Source of the DNA: Allodiplogaster sudhausi
Taxonomy: Eukaryota > Nematoda > Chromadorea > Rhabditida > Diplogasteridae
Length of the DNA stretch: 64,000 nucleotides
Direction of reading: 5' to 3'
Assembly (NCBI GenBank): GCA_945643635.1
Contig: CALZFC010000067.1
Coordinates: 197,501 to 261,500 of the forward strand
Below the pieces are notes generated by a model that had not been told where the DNA came from, made no database searches, and was given only the letters and a program-made list of their open reading frames with translations. Both the position numbers and the translations under genes were made by a program. This document shows, in pieces, positions 36,017 to 46,731 of this stretch (positions are counted from its first letter, which is position 1; each line of letters opens with the position of its first letter).

Positions 36017-37298
36017 TCGGAAATAACAGAAAGCGAGGATACGGTAGCACTCAAATTCGGAAGTGATAAGGAATACGGTAGCAGTCAAATGAGTCTGTTT
36101 TTGTCATATAATGATAAAATAGGTGAAGATAATCGATAAAAAACGCCAATAAGATGCGATGGAGCTTAAAGAAGCCCGAACTCAAATGTGATCAATTTAA
36201 GTTTTCCTGGCCTTTTTAGTCGCGTCTCTCTAAATCACATGCTCTCTCGAAATTATGTCAGGCAAAAGGCGCGAAATCAATAGGTAATTTTGGGCAATTT
36301 AAATAAGGGAAGAATACTATCAGGATCAGATAGAAGTCTTTTTTTCCCCCATCTGCAAGTATTAGAGAGCAAAGGGCAGAAGAAAGATGAGAATTATATG
36401 GAAAAGCCAAAGAAGTGGGGGGGGGGAGTGGAGGCTGGTCGTAAAGGCTGCATGCAGCCTTCTTCGCTAAACAAACACATTGGACGCGTGCCCCTTTTAT
36501 TAGCCGCCATGTTCTTTCAGCAAACACAAATGGCGACATTAACTTTTTTCTTTTTATGAAGGATTGCAATTTGGTTGACCAAGAAACCACTTAATTATTT
36601 ATTAAAATCATGTTTTATTCCTTAAATATATTATATATTGCATATATTTATTTATGCATACATTAAATGTTAACATATATTGAGTAAATTGGGCAAATAT
36701 GCAACATAATACATAGCAAGAGACGGGAATTAGGAGGCCGCGGACTGTGGACTGATAGTTTTGATATGCAAAATTTATAGCAATCGTTCGGAAAGAGGCT
36801 GGGGATAGGAGGGGACGGTTAAGTTGATGATGAAATGAAGAGAGATGCAGGTCAAGTGGGGGGGGAGGCGGCATTTATGATATCTTATTTCCTCTTATTG
36901 TTATGCATTATGCAATTCATGCAAGCATTTCTCGGCCCATGCAGGCAGTCGTGACTTATGTAAGCTGAAGGAGAAAGAGAGAGAGATAGTGCGAGAGAGC
37001 GACAGAGAGATGGAATAGGTAAGGGAAAGAAAGAGCTAGAAAGATATAATAATTAGAGACGCCCAAAGCGTTAAAGATAAACGAGAGAGTGAGAGAGAGA
37101 GATAGAGAAAGAGAGACTAAGAGAGATGGGGATAGGGGGTGGTGGGAATCGCATAGAGAAGGACAAGCTTCTGATCTCTACCTTTAACTTTTGCACGTCA
37201 GCCTGCAGCAGCAGCGCACCTTGCTCGAGCACGTGACTTGCTCAAATTTCATCTGACCTACATGCACTACTTTTATGTATATATCTATTATTCACCAA
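36017..37298. other. no gene recognised; receptor upstream region
   Basis: Probably holds the receptor promoter and perhaps a missing first exon. GA tracts lie at 36965-37000 and 37080-37130, a G run at 36417-36427. Frames here are short and compositionally non-coding. Confidence 0.45.
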
Positions 37299-37661
37299 TA
37301 GAGCTGCACGCGGCCCTGGCCGGGCCCAAGCTAGGGCCCTCCCTGTAGGGCCGGGCCGGGCCGGGCCCAACCTTGGGCCGGGCCCTGAGACAGAGCGAAT
37401 ATGACAGAGCGAATTCTTATTGCTCATACATAATATTGTAGCTCATGGGTTGTATTCCTGTTCAGAATGAAGTAAATGAGAAGCCTTGTGAACGGTAAGC
37501 TAAAAGAAAAATTTTTTAAGAAAATTACGAATTAGAAACTGAAATCAGACGGATTTTAAAATCGGGCCGGAGCGGGCCGGCCCGGGCCCAAAATTCCAGG
37601 GCCCTAAAACGGCGGGCCGGGCCGGGCCGGCCCAAAAAATTTGGGCCCGCGCGCACCTCTG
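37299..37661. mobile_element. 363-bp GC-rich hAT-like MITE
   Basis: Ends TAGAGCTGCACGCGGCC and (complement) CAGAGGTGCGCGCGGGCC. Subterminal parts repeat GGGCCGGGCC, and the centre is AT-rich. Flanks TTCACCAA (37291-37298) and TTCACCAC (37662-37669) agree at 7 of 8 bases. An 8-bp target duplication with CAGAG-type ends fits the hAT superfamily (established knowledge). No frame. Confidence 0.75.
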
Positions 37662-38760
37662 TTCACCACAGCAGAAACCCTTGTATTACATAGGTAGTCA
37701 AAATAAGGTCGTTGAAAGCTAAGTCATTTTGAAAAATGTTCAAATTAGTTCTATTACGTTGGTCAACATTGCTGTTCGTAAAAAAAAATCTATAAAAAAT
37801 GGGGAAGCTCTCGCAATCAAGGGGTTCATTTAACAGTTAATATTTACAATTAGATCGATATTAACTTTAAAAAAAAAAGATATTTCTTGTATGCACTCAC
37901 ACCTCGTTATTATAAAACAATTTTATCGAAAAAAAGTAGTAGCACTTTAACCGCAAGCCTCAGAATTTCGCCTCTCGTCGTCAGAGATAATAGCAATTTA
38001 ATGCAAAGACATGGATTGAATATGGTATGAAACCAAGTACAAACAAACAAAAAATTCTTGGCTTTGTGTGCAATTCGAATGGCAGACGAGTGTACGGAGA
38101 CAGAATTTGGAGGCATGAAGAATGTGGATGATATCTTCAATTGATGTACAGTACGTTACAGTTGCAGCAATATTCGTGATTAATAGAAAAAAAAACGTTG
38201 GCCAGCACAATCAATGCCATATGCAACAATTCTTATTAAGATCAAATCCGACGAGAAATAGGCCTTGTCGAAAGGTTAATTTTTCAATGACAGGTGCTCG
38301 AGTTGGAAGCAGGCAAAATAATCAATTCTTTTCATAGTTTTAAAAAGATGCGACACGAATTTTTTGATGCGTATTCTTAATTCTTCTCATTCTCACCTTC
38401 TCTCTTACTCGTTCTCTATCCATTATTCTGCAATTTACCTCTCCCTCCCTCCCTCCCTCTCTCTCTCTCTCTCTCTCTCGCCCTCTGTTTTTACCATTCG
38501 AGAACCTCTCTAGAAAATACGGACGATGCTCATGTGCAGATGTTCATTTTCCAAAATATAGTATTTTTCATACCCACATGTGCAGTGCACATGCTGTGTT
38601 GCGACTGAATTGAAGTAAATCATTCACGTTTTGTGACGTGAGCGACTGTTTGCCACTTACAATGAGAGTTTAATAAATACAATACAAATCCCATGAAAGT
38701 ATGCAGCAGCGGAGCTTTCGTCGAAGTGGCTAACGAAGAGTAGGCAGAAAAAGAACCACT
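37662..38760. other. no gene recognised
   Basis: AT-rich; a CT tract at 38440-38480. TTGGCCAGCACAATCAATGCC near 38200 and AACAATTCTTATTAAGATCA near 38226 recur at 59686-59706, so part of this is repeat. Confidence 0.45.
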
Positions 38761-38917
38761 GGAGACAAAAGCCTCGTGCCTTTTACGGAGAGCTGTCCGT
38801 AGGGCGGGTCCTTCGGTGTGAGCGAGGAAGCGCCCAGCCAAGGAACTGCTAGACAGAAGAGTGTCGGCCGCTTCCTGTGATGTAAAGTTGGCCATCCCCA
38901 ACTTCAAATCCGCTTAA
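38761..38917 (-). pseudogene. GH5 cellulase first-exon relic
   Basis: The minus strand matches the start of the cellulase gene: CTGTCCGTAGGGCGG..CC and GTGTGAGCG.GGAAGC correspond to the signal-peptide and PRDPPYGQLS region of 41180-41285. The ATG context is changed (ATCCTGCGACGTTAAG in the gene, CTTCCTGTGATGTAAAG here), frame is lost within the signal peptide, and similarity stops near 38761, so exon 2 and 3 equivalents are absent. Its 5' flank continues at 39412 beyond the inserted MITE. Confidence 0.85.
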
Positions 38918-39411
38918 AGAAGGGCGATCACCGAAAAATTGCAATTGTATGTTCAAACGTGCAAAGGTTTCAAACGGAAGTCCATTTAATTACTCAAAAA
39001 AGTACGGTAGATGAGATCGCTAAAGTAGCGCTGATTTCGAAGCGAGAAGTTATTGCTCGTTTACTAATTTCATACTGTTTTGCATAATATTTTTTAGTTT
39101 ATTGTAGAATATTCACATACGAAAGGGATAAAGTATGAAACAAACAAATGTCTTAAAATATTTGTAAATTGAATCTTCCCGCGATGGGTAAGTGGCAGCA
39201 AATCTACTGTCGAGTGCTCTAACACCACGTTTTTGCACTGACACCAATCACAAATTCATTCAAAAATTGCATTTTCAAGTATCTTAAACTTGAATATGGA
39301 ACTTTTTTATACTTTTTCATTTGCCTTTTCTTTTTCCTCATGCCCGAGACTAATCGAAAATTGCAAAGATGTTTCAGAAATCGGCAATTACTTTTCGGTG
39401 ATCGCCCTCCT
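38918..39411. mobile_element. 494-bp TTAA MITE, copy 3, inserted in the GH5 duplicate
   Basis: Ends AGAAGGGCGATCACCG and AGGAGGGCGATCACCG, inverted relative to copy 1, TTAA on both sides (38914-38917, 39412-39415). The intact cellulase copy carries the unoccupied site CCGC-TTAA-GTAGGT at 41326-41339, so insertion happened after the duplication and the 4-bp duplication is proven within the window. Confidence 0.95.
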
Positions 39412-39870
39412 TTAAGTAGGTCTACCCTCACTCGAGTCTTTCCTGGCCTCAATCGGGAGTATTTGGCAAGCTTGATGACGCCATACTTCTGGGGACAAAA
39501 TGCTGTGCAAGCAGCTTATGCATTACACTCCTTTGCAATACGATCATATTACAATGTGCTAATATTAGGCTATATTTATTAAAATTCATATCCTTACTCG
39601 GCATTCGTCACAATCATTATCCCTGTTCGATTTATTACGTTTTAGACAATCTTGTTGTCTTTATATGTATCGTATTTGGAGTTCAGTTGAGATTAAAAGT
39701 TAAGATGAAAAACCATCATCTACACGAAATATTAACAATGCTTAAATTCAAACTTGGAATTTGAAGTTTCTCGACTAAATTTATATAATTTACGGTTTGA
39801 GAGTACTCACCATCTTGGTGTTTGCAACGCATCAGAACGATACCTTTTAGAATTTAAAAGATTATTAAAA
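39412..39870. repeat. duplicate of the cellulase 5' flank
   Basis: Matches 41332-41790 of the intact locus: CTTTCCTGGCCTCAATCG, TGCTGTGCA.GCAGCTTA..CATTACACTCC.TTGCAATACGATCA, TACAATGTGCTAATATT.GGCTAT, and TTTGGGAGT/TTTGAGAGTACTCACCATCTTGGTGT.. at the far end. It shows that the relic was duplicated together with at least 450 bp of upstream DNA. Confidence 0.8.
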
Positions 39871-40188
39871 AATTCTTCAACATCTTTGAGCCTTGCCAAT
39901 GATGTTATAGCAATCACGGAGAGACTGAGAGTGATTATGATTCGAACACACTCGGCCTGGGATACAGCTGAAGTTGCCGTCCCGTGGCAACGAATCCGAT
40001 CGAATATTGTAAATTGTTGCCATGACAATACTCACAATGCAATGAATCGAATAGAGTTTATCGACAACAAATAAATGGTTATGACGGCAAGGTTCAATGG
40101 GTTTCGAGTTGTGGAGAAGAGTAGACGGCGCGGACATCTCTCTCCTTCTGTCGAACGGCGCGGACTTAAGCCCCGCTTAACCCCGCCC
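39871..40188. other. 3' side of the cellulase gene, no gene seen
   Basis: Short frames in both directions, none with splice signals or family resemblance. GGCGCGGAC is repeated at 40126 and 40155 next to the gene end. Confidence 0.45.
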
Positions 40189-41290
40189 TTAGCCTCTGCC
40201 GTAGCATGAGAACAGGTTCTTCGATCTGATCTTATTCTTCAGGAAGACGCCGGCCTTCGACAAGTGCGCGTCGTCGCCCACCTGCCAGGGCTGGGTGTCA
40301 GGCGTGAGCGCCGCTGAGGCTTCGGTTATGTCGGCGAGCGACCACGCCACATAGGAGGCCATGTTCTGGTCCAGCAGCCAGTACCATTTGTACGCCTCAT
40401 TTTCGTAGATCTGTCCGTTTCTGCCGCCGTCAGCCTGGGAGACTCCGTACTCCGAAAAAAACACGGGGATCTTCGCTGAGTTCTTGATGTAGGTTTCTCG
40501 TTCCCAGTCCTGAGTTTTTGGATCAACACCCGAGTAGAAGTGCTCCACGTACATCACGTTCCGCTGGCCTAAATTACAACAGGACGTTAGTAGGGTGTGG
40601 GTTTGGGTGCGATTGTGCCCCATATACCCTGCAGAGGTGAGTTGCTGGCTTGCACGCCGCCCGAGGGTCCCGACCAAAATGGAACGCCCAGCAGTGCCAC
40701 ATTGTCTGGGTCGATGGCGCAAATAGCGTTCAGCACATTCGTGTGGTAGGGCTTCACAACGTTGTTCCAGTCAACCTAAAGTGCTTGCTGAATCCGCGAA
40801 GGGACCACCTCAAAGACTTACCATGAGAGGCTCGTTGTAGGTCTCGTAGAGCACGTGAGGATACTTGCCGTAGGCGTTGGCCATTTGCTTGAAGAAGTCA
40901 ATCGCTTGCCACTGGTGCTTCTCAGCCTCGTGGTCGTGCCAGTCGATGATCACGTAGATTCCCCGCTCGATGGCCGCCTCCACTACTGTGCGCACCTTCG
41001 CCATCTCGACCTGCGGGTTTTTGAGGTAGCCGTCATAGTCGACCGCCCATCGCGACACGTATCACGTTTGCGCCCCACTGGCAGGCGATCGCGTTGACGG
41101 TGTCCTTGTGGAAGAACTTTCCCATCGTCTGAGACCAGTACAGCGACATTCCGATGAGCTGTACGGGTTGGCCGTTGGCGCCCACCAGCTTCGTGCCATT
41201 CACGGAGAGCTGTCCGTAGGGCGGATCCCTCGGCGTGAGCGCGGAAGCACCCAGCCAAAAGACAGCTAGACAGAAGAGTGTCGAGCGCAT
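40189..41290 (-). CDS. GH5 endo-beta-1,4-glucanase (cellulase), secreted
   Basis: Hydrolyses beta-1,4-glucan of plant or microbial walls; secreted. Exons on minus: 40822-41290, 40628-40775, 40189-40568; introns of 46 and 59 bp with GT-AG ends. N-terminal signal peptide MRSTLFCLAVFWLGASA, then a single catalytic (beta/alpha)8 domain of about 310 residues: YGQLSVNGTKLVGANGQPVQ, ANVIRVAM, VIIDWHDHEAEKHQWQAIDF, HVLYETYNEPL (acid/base Glu of NEP), VMYVEHFYSG, IPVFFSEYGVS (nucleophile Glu), YVAWSLADITEASAAL. This order is typical of GH5 subfamily 2. No carbohydrate-binding module. One extra base in the GGGCGG run at 41043-41048 shifts frame between RVAM and VDYDGYLKNP; all else is intact. It may be a sequencing error or a recent lesion. 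Introns and a neighbouring relic argue against contamination. Such genes in nematodes are known as horizontal acquisitions. Confidence 0.94.
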
Positions 41291-42300
41291 CCTGCGACGT
41301 TAAGCTGGCCTTTACCGACTCCAGCTCCGCTTAAGTAGGTGTACTCTTCCCATATTCGCTTCTTTCCTGGCCTCAATCGTTATTGTGTGGACAGCTTGAG
41401 GACGTCAAAATACTGGATGACAAATCGCTGTGCACACAGCTTATCCATTACACTCCGTTGCAATACGATCAAATTACAATGTGCTAATATTTGGCTATTT
41501 TGTTATTTGAGTACATTGAATTATTACGTTTACGACTATCTTGACGTCTTCAAATGAATGTTGGAGTTCAATTCAGTTTTAAGAATAAAATGTAAACGAC
41601 ACGAAAATTCATGCTTAAATTCAAAGTTGGAAAGAATAAAGGCATTTGAACATTCTCGGCAAAAGCTTCATAATTTATGGTTTTGGGAGTCATCATCTTG
41701 GTGTCATTGCCGTTACTTTGCAGCATTCGTGTTATTCTTCTGCTATCTCAAGCTCTCTCTCTTTCTCTTTCTCTCTCTCTCTCTTCTCTCTTTCTTTCTC
41801 TTCTCTCTCTCTCTCTCTCGTTTTCTGTCCCTCTTCCTCCCCTCTGTCTCCTGTTATTACCGTTACTCGTTACTCCGATTCCAATTTTTGCGATCGCAAC
41901 TTTCGTGTATCTCGCTGTCGTTTCTCCGCTCTCTCTCTTTCTCTCTACTTATCCCTTCCTTTCTTTCCTCATCCGCTTTTACTCTACGCTCACAACGGCT
42001 CATCTTCCAACAATGAACCTCAAAGTGCAAAAGCAACAGATTTGGCAGCAGTGGAGTGAATGGATGAAAACCAGCCGCGTTTGACAACAGGAATGACGCA
42101 TGCAGAAGAGTTCATCTAGAAGAATCTTGGAGAGCACAAGGAGTGAGATAGATGGTGAGAGAGAGAGAGAGTGTGTGTGTGAGAACGAAAGATGGAGAGT
42201 GAGAGAGGGAGAGGGAGCAAATTGTGTGGCTATGTTGTGTAAGTTTACTACGAGACTTCGAATGCGAAAAGCTATAATGGGCCACATTATGATTCAGTCA
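41291..42300. other. cellulase upstream region with CT tract
   Basis: Contains the empty MITE target (TTAA at 41330-41333) and presumably the promoter. A CT tract at 41750-41860 and a weaker one to 41990; GA/GT tract at 42155-42215. No exon recognised. Confidence 0.5.
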
Positions 42301-42800
42301 TATTTTCATCCCCTTCTCCATCTCAAAATCTCTTTATCTCTTTAAAATCACACAATAAATATACGGATGTAACAAGAAATGCCTATTTTCTACTGGGTAC
42401 AAAACGCTGTGCACCTGTCAAGCCCTGGTATAACGATCACTTTATTTTCCGACCAATTTGACCACAACAAAATGGGATGTAAGGCGTTCGATTTACAGCC
42501 ACATCATCTCTTTGAAGTATGTATGAAGTGTTTTTTTTACTCCCTGTTCAGTTTACAATTAGCTAGCAATGACATTGTATATATATTCATAAAATGATAA
42601 ATGGAAGCGAGATTTGTAGAAATAAATGTGAGTTGCATATCTAAAATGTGTAAAATTAAGACGAGAATAAACGTATTTCTTTGCCACTAGTGAATGTTTT
42701 AATCATTATTCAAATGGAGTTTCTTAATTCTTCTAATCGAGCAACGAAATGACAGATTCATGTGAGCTACATGTTTTTTTGTGTTTGTAAAATAAATCAA
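42301..42800. repeat. dispersed repeat shared by chemoreceptor flanks
   Basis: CTCAAAATCTCTTTATCTCT, AATCACACAATAAA, CAAGAAATGCCTAT, GGTACAAAACGCTGTGCACCTGTCA and TATTTTCCGACCAATT recur at 45580-45740 and in part at 58350-58400 and 63005-63060. These flank chemoreceptor genes or their relics and mark local segmental duplications. Confidence 0.75.
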
Positions 42801-42808
42801 ATTCATTC

Positions 42809-44714
42809 AGTCGTTGTGGCAATTAACATCCTTCTCGATGACGTCATCTTGGCCTTCTGAAGGGGCGACTTCACTTGGAATCGAGACGGCGTGACGGACT
42901 CCTGCGTGGGAAGAGAGGGAAGAAGAAAGATGGTGAGGGAGAGATTGTGAAAAACATTCAAGGTGGTTAATGGTCTAGCTAATAGCGAGTTTTCTCTCTC
43001 CTTTGACGCATTTACAAGCAACGCTTTAATGGTTCGCAAATACTGCTCACTCAATTCTCTTTTCTTTTCTTTTCCTTCGTTTTATATCTTGTTCTGTCAT
43101 TGTCTTTAGCTTTAAATACATATATGAAAGTTCATCTATGCCATTGTAGTGTCACAATTGAAATACGATGAACTTTTAGTTACCTATGTATTAAACTATA
43201 CATACCTCGTCGCGTACAGAATGACAATGTTTAGGGTCTGCGAGATGTTGACAAAGGTACCAATTACGAGGCTGTGTGCGAATGAGAAGGAAGCGAAGGG
43301 GAACAAGAAGGAGATGAAAGGGATGACGAAAGTCATCGTTGAGCCGCCCATCGTCACAAAAGTTAACAAAAGCATTGAGAAGAAGAGTCGACGAAGCACC
43401 AAAGAGTCGCCTTTGAAATAATTAGCATAAATACAATTGCAATTAGAACATTTTCTTTCTCAATTATATGCAAATTCAGCGTAGCGCACGCTCTTTAGAA
43501 AGAAGGTGAGAAAGAGGACTTTTTTCGTCACTTTATTTTGTGATGTCACATTGAAATCTTAATTTCATATTCTATAGATAAATAAATGAAAAATGGCTGA
43601 CACTACAAAGAAAGTATGAAACCTATTTTCTTGAGCTTCCACCAAATGATTCCATAGATGGCCAGCGATGAAATATTGAAGACAGTCGTGCTAACAACCC
43701 AAGTTGTGATGGCTGCGCCGTGAAACAATTCTGGCAACCAGCAGACGACCTCACTAAATTCCAACAGTCATATGAACATACGCAATTATAACACGTTAGC
43801 AAAGTTTAGGCCATCTTCTTAATTATTCAAATATATCCGTCAGAAAGCAAAATCAAGCAAAATATAATTCGAAGAAAGAATTATAGTCCGACAAACTTGT
43901 CTCCAATGTGTGCAATAAGAAGCGTCATTTCGCAGCAAATGTACACAAACACCGGAATCATATGAGCGATGATGTAGAGGAGGCCATTCTTGGAATGATA
44001 ACTAAATAATACACATTTCAAATTAATAAAAAATATCGTCAAAATAACGTGAGTCCACCTTGGTGAAATTAGGGCTCGCATAATGCGAGGTTTATAGATA
44101 CCTAGTAATGAAGTGAAAAAATTTGCTTGCTAATGTTGTACAAATTAATATAGCAGCACGCGATTAGCCGATCAATTGCGATCGAACACATCATTGGAGA
44201 GCCGCCGAGAATGCCAAATATTGGTATGATCTCAAATATTTAATAATTTGTTACACCAAAAATAATTTTATACGCCCACACTTGCACGATATAACAGACG
44301 ATGAATATTTATTTAATATTATTTTTATGTATGTTTTTACCTCAATAGCGAGGCAGAACATTGGCGGATAAAGGCGGCCATCGAAGAAGAAGAAGTTGAC
44401 AATCATGAAGAAGTGGCCACTCATATGGGTAGAGTCAAATATGGAGCATATGGCGAGGAGATAGCTGCACGAGCAGCGATTTCTAGAATGTTTTTTTTTA
44501 CATTTTAGCTCGCTCTTTAAGCTAGAGAGACATTTGAGGGATTTAATGTCTAAACACATTAACTAATTCATAACGAACAAGCAACTTAAATAAGTCTAGC
44601 AGATCGTTACTTGAGTCGAAATGTCGCAGCCACAATGAGAAGACTTCCGCTGATGCCGAAGACCGAAATGAAAATGTAAAATACAATGAGAGAAGTGTCG
44701 AGAGCTTTCGCCAT
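42809..44714 (-). CDS. Srsx-family chemoreceptor (seven-helix GPCR)
   Basis: Nematode-specific rhodopsin-like receptor, presumably chemosensory. Minus-strand exons: 44611-44714 (MAKALDTSLIVFYIF.. first helix, SLLIVAATFRLK), 44341-44482 (CSYLLAICSIFDSTHMSGHF, second helix; phase-matched), about 44110-44228 (PMMCSIAIDRLIACC, third helix with the DR motif), about 43893-44085 (fourth helix), about 43632-43757 (EVVCWLPELFHGAAITTWVV, ending WWKLKK), about 43207-43417 (LRRLFFSMLLLTFVTMGGST and FVNISQTLNIVILYATR, helices 6-7), 42809-42908 (tail, SRFQVKSPLQKAKMTSSRRM). The order and spacing match the Srsx family. The join between helices 3 and 4 could not be made in frame: a TAG follows ...IFSLHY at 44105, so either an unusual intron or a damaged allele. 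Last-exon relics lie at 58808-58893 and 63340-63388. Confidence 0.75.
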
Positions 44715-44740
44715 ATGAGATAGACTTCTGGAATATTTAT

Positions 44741-45160
44741 TTAAAAAGCAGCATTGCAAATAATAATGTCTTTTAAAAAGGAAATCATATTTCGAACAAG
44801 AAATTTAATAGAGCGAGCCGTCGTTTTCAATGTTGAAAGTAAGTGGCGTCTGATAGAAGTGATAATCGGCATAGCAACAAAGACACATGAAGTTGGTACA
44901 CTCATCGTCAGCTCAACGCGGTAACTGATGTGCAGATAAACAGACAATTAGAATTGCAAAAGTAGCGTGCAGACCAAACTAGAAGCGCTTCAGAGCGGCA
45001 ATTTGTGCTTCTGGCATTTATTTGCTCGAAAGCCGACGATAATCTTATAATTCGTTGTATGTCGAGCGGTATGGGAATAGGAAGCATGATTGAAGGACTT
45101 AGGATGAAGAAAAACTCACAACTGAATGAGCTCGTTAAAAAATTCAAATGTGAAACGCAT
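44741..45160 (-). pseudogene. possible second GPCR fragment
   Basis: Upstream of the Srsx gene on the same strand. Two overlapping hydrophobic frames: FILSPSIMLPIPIPLDIQRI...YFCNSNCLFICTSV and YRVELTMSVPTSCVFVAMPI...LLSTLKTTARSIKFLV. The second resembles a helix 5-6 region of chemoreceptors. No start, stop or splice chain could be established. Confidence 0.3.
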
Positions 45161-45318
45161 GTGTATCTAACATATTTGAAGTTCTTTCATTATCTCACAT
45201 TTCCCTGACGTCTGTATCTCTCATCTTTGACATTTTTTAGTATTCAATTTAGTTGCAGTATTTCGGACTGTTCAAAATATCCGCCCACCAATCCTGTTAT
45301 ACATACATATGTAAGTGC

Positions 45319-45397
45319 AAATCACCTGTACACTGCTAGGATTTCCATTAGAATCGGATAGTTTCTAATTTAAATCCTAGCAGTGTACAGGTGATTT
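45319..45397. repeat. perfect 26-bp hairpin
   Basis: 45319-45344 and 45372-45397 are exact reverse complements (core CACCTGTACACTGCTAGG) around a 27-bp loop. It lies between divergent chemoreceptor loci. It is followed within 20 bp by a second similar word (TTAAATCC.AG). Could be a small MITE remnant or a transcribed hairpin. Confidence 0.7.
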
Positions 45398-45822
45398 CAC
45401 TTCTGGAATAGTTTTTTTTAAATCCAGTAGTGAATGTGCCATGCTTGACTATGTTTTTACGCCCCAAATGTAACATCTGGATCTGGATGAGGCCTTACTG
45501 TAGACATAAGGAAGCTCTGTTAGGAGGAAAAAACTGTCGTGTTAGTCTACTACGCGTTATCAAATGCAAACAGCATTATCTCTCAAAATCTCTTTATCTC
45601 TAAAATCACACAATAAACATACTGAGGTAACAAGAAATGCCTATGTACATCTTCTGGGGACAAAACGCTCTGCACCTGTCATGCTCCGATATTGCGAATA
45701 TTTTATTTTCCAACCAATTCCGACACAAGAAAGACTGACTGATCGTGAGTTGGAGGATTTATAACAATTTATGATATTAGAAAATAAGTATATTGCTTAT
45801 AAAGTTGTTTTATTCCCAGATC

Positions 45823-45935
45823 GCTTCTACGAAAACTTCGTCCTCTCTCGCGTACACCACATTTTCTTCACCTCTTTTTATCTTTCTCTCTCGTTTATCG
45901 CTGTTCTCATACACATCCAAAGCCGGTAAAGATTA
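45823..45935 (+). pseudogene. possible first-helix exon of a GPCR
   Basis: After an acceptor TTATTCCCAG, the plus strand reads FYENFVLSRVHHIFFTSF then YLSLSFIAVLIHIQSR, ending at a donor GTAAAG. Length and hydrophobicity fit the first helix of an Sri/Srh-like receptor. The following exons are not convincing (frames through 46300 are broken), so it is probably a relic. Confidence 0.4.
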
Positions 45936-46731
45936 TCATGAATATTTTATTTACTCAATATTGAATGTTGTAATGACTGTCGCATTTCTATCACAGACTT
46001 GTCTTCTAATTGGGATAAAGAAAAAGGACATATAAATTTTTGTTCTAGACAAAACAATTGAAATTCAGTCTCTCTGGCATTTCTCATCATTCTTTTCGAC
46101 GTCATCTCGGCTTTCTTTCTATTACTGTCAAATATTATTGGAAAATATTTCCTTTACGAATATCAGGCATAAGGGTGACCCAGGGTGCATTCATTGGTGA
46201 AGCAGCTGTTTCGAAGAGAAAAAAAGAATTATCATCTACCTTTCCTAGAGGCAATCGAAGACAACGGAGCAAATTCGGAAGAGACATCTGAAATGAAGAG
46301 GCGTTCCTCGTATTCAACACTACTGTATACAGTTTTGAGATGTTTGTTCTGATAGAGTTAATTAGACTCGCATTAGTCTTTCGAATAAATCGCTTTCTGT
46401 CGTTGTGCACGTATTTAAATTCGTACTTGAAAATTTGATGAATATATAATTCGTCAGACAGCTGCAGTTTTCCAATGTATCATAGGCATTCTAAAGGTTT
46501 GGCTTCGAGTGCATATCCTTACATCGAGCATAATTTCGATAAGGCTTCAAGACATTCGTTGAAATTCTCGTCGTGCACACGTCATTAATAAATACTTCTA
46601 CTTGTTATTGATAAAGATCCAATACATTATCGTTTTCAATATTTTTTCTCTATTTGCTCGATAATCTTATCCCATATTAATGCTGTCACATTGAAATACC
46701 TTATTTCATGTACGATAAATGAATAAGCAGC

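Noticed and set aside
39807..40137. Overlapping frames on both strands next to the cellulase as a separate gene
   Set aside because: No splice borders, no family resemblance, and the region partly duplicates flanking DNA of the cellulase locus.
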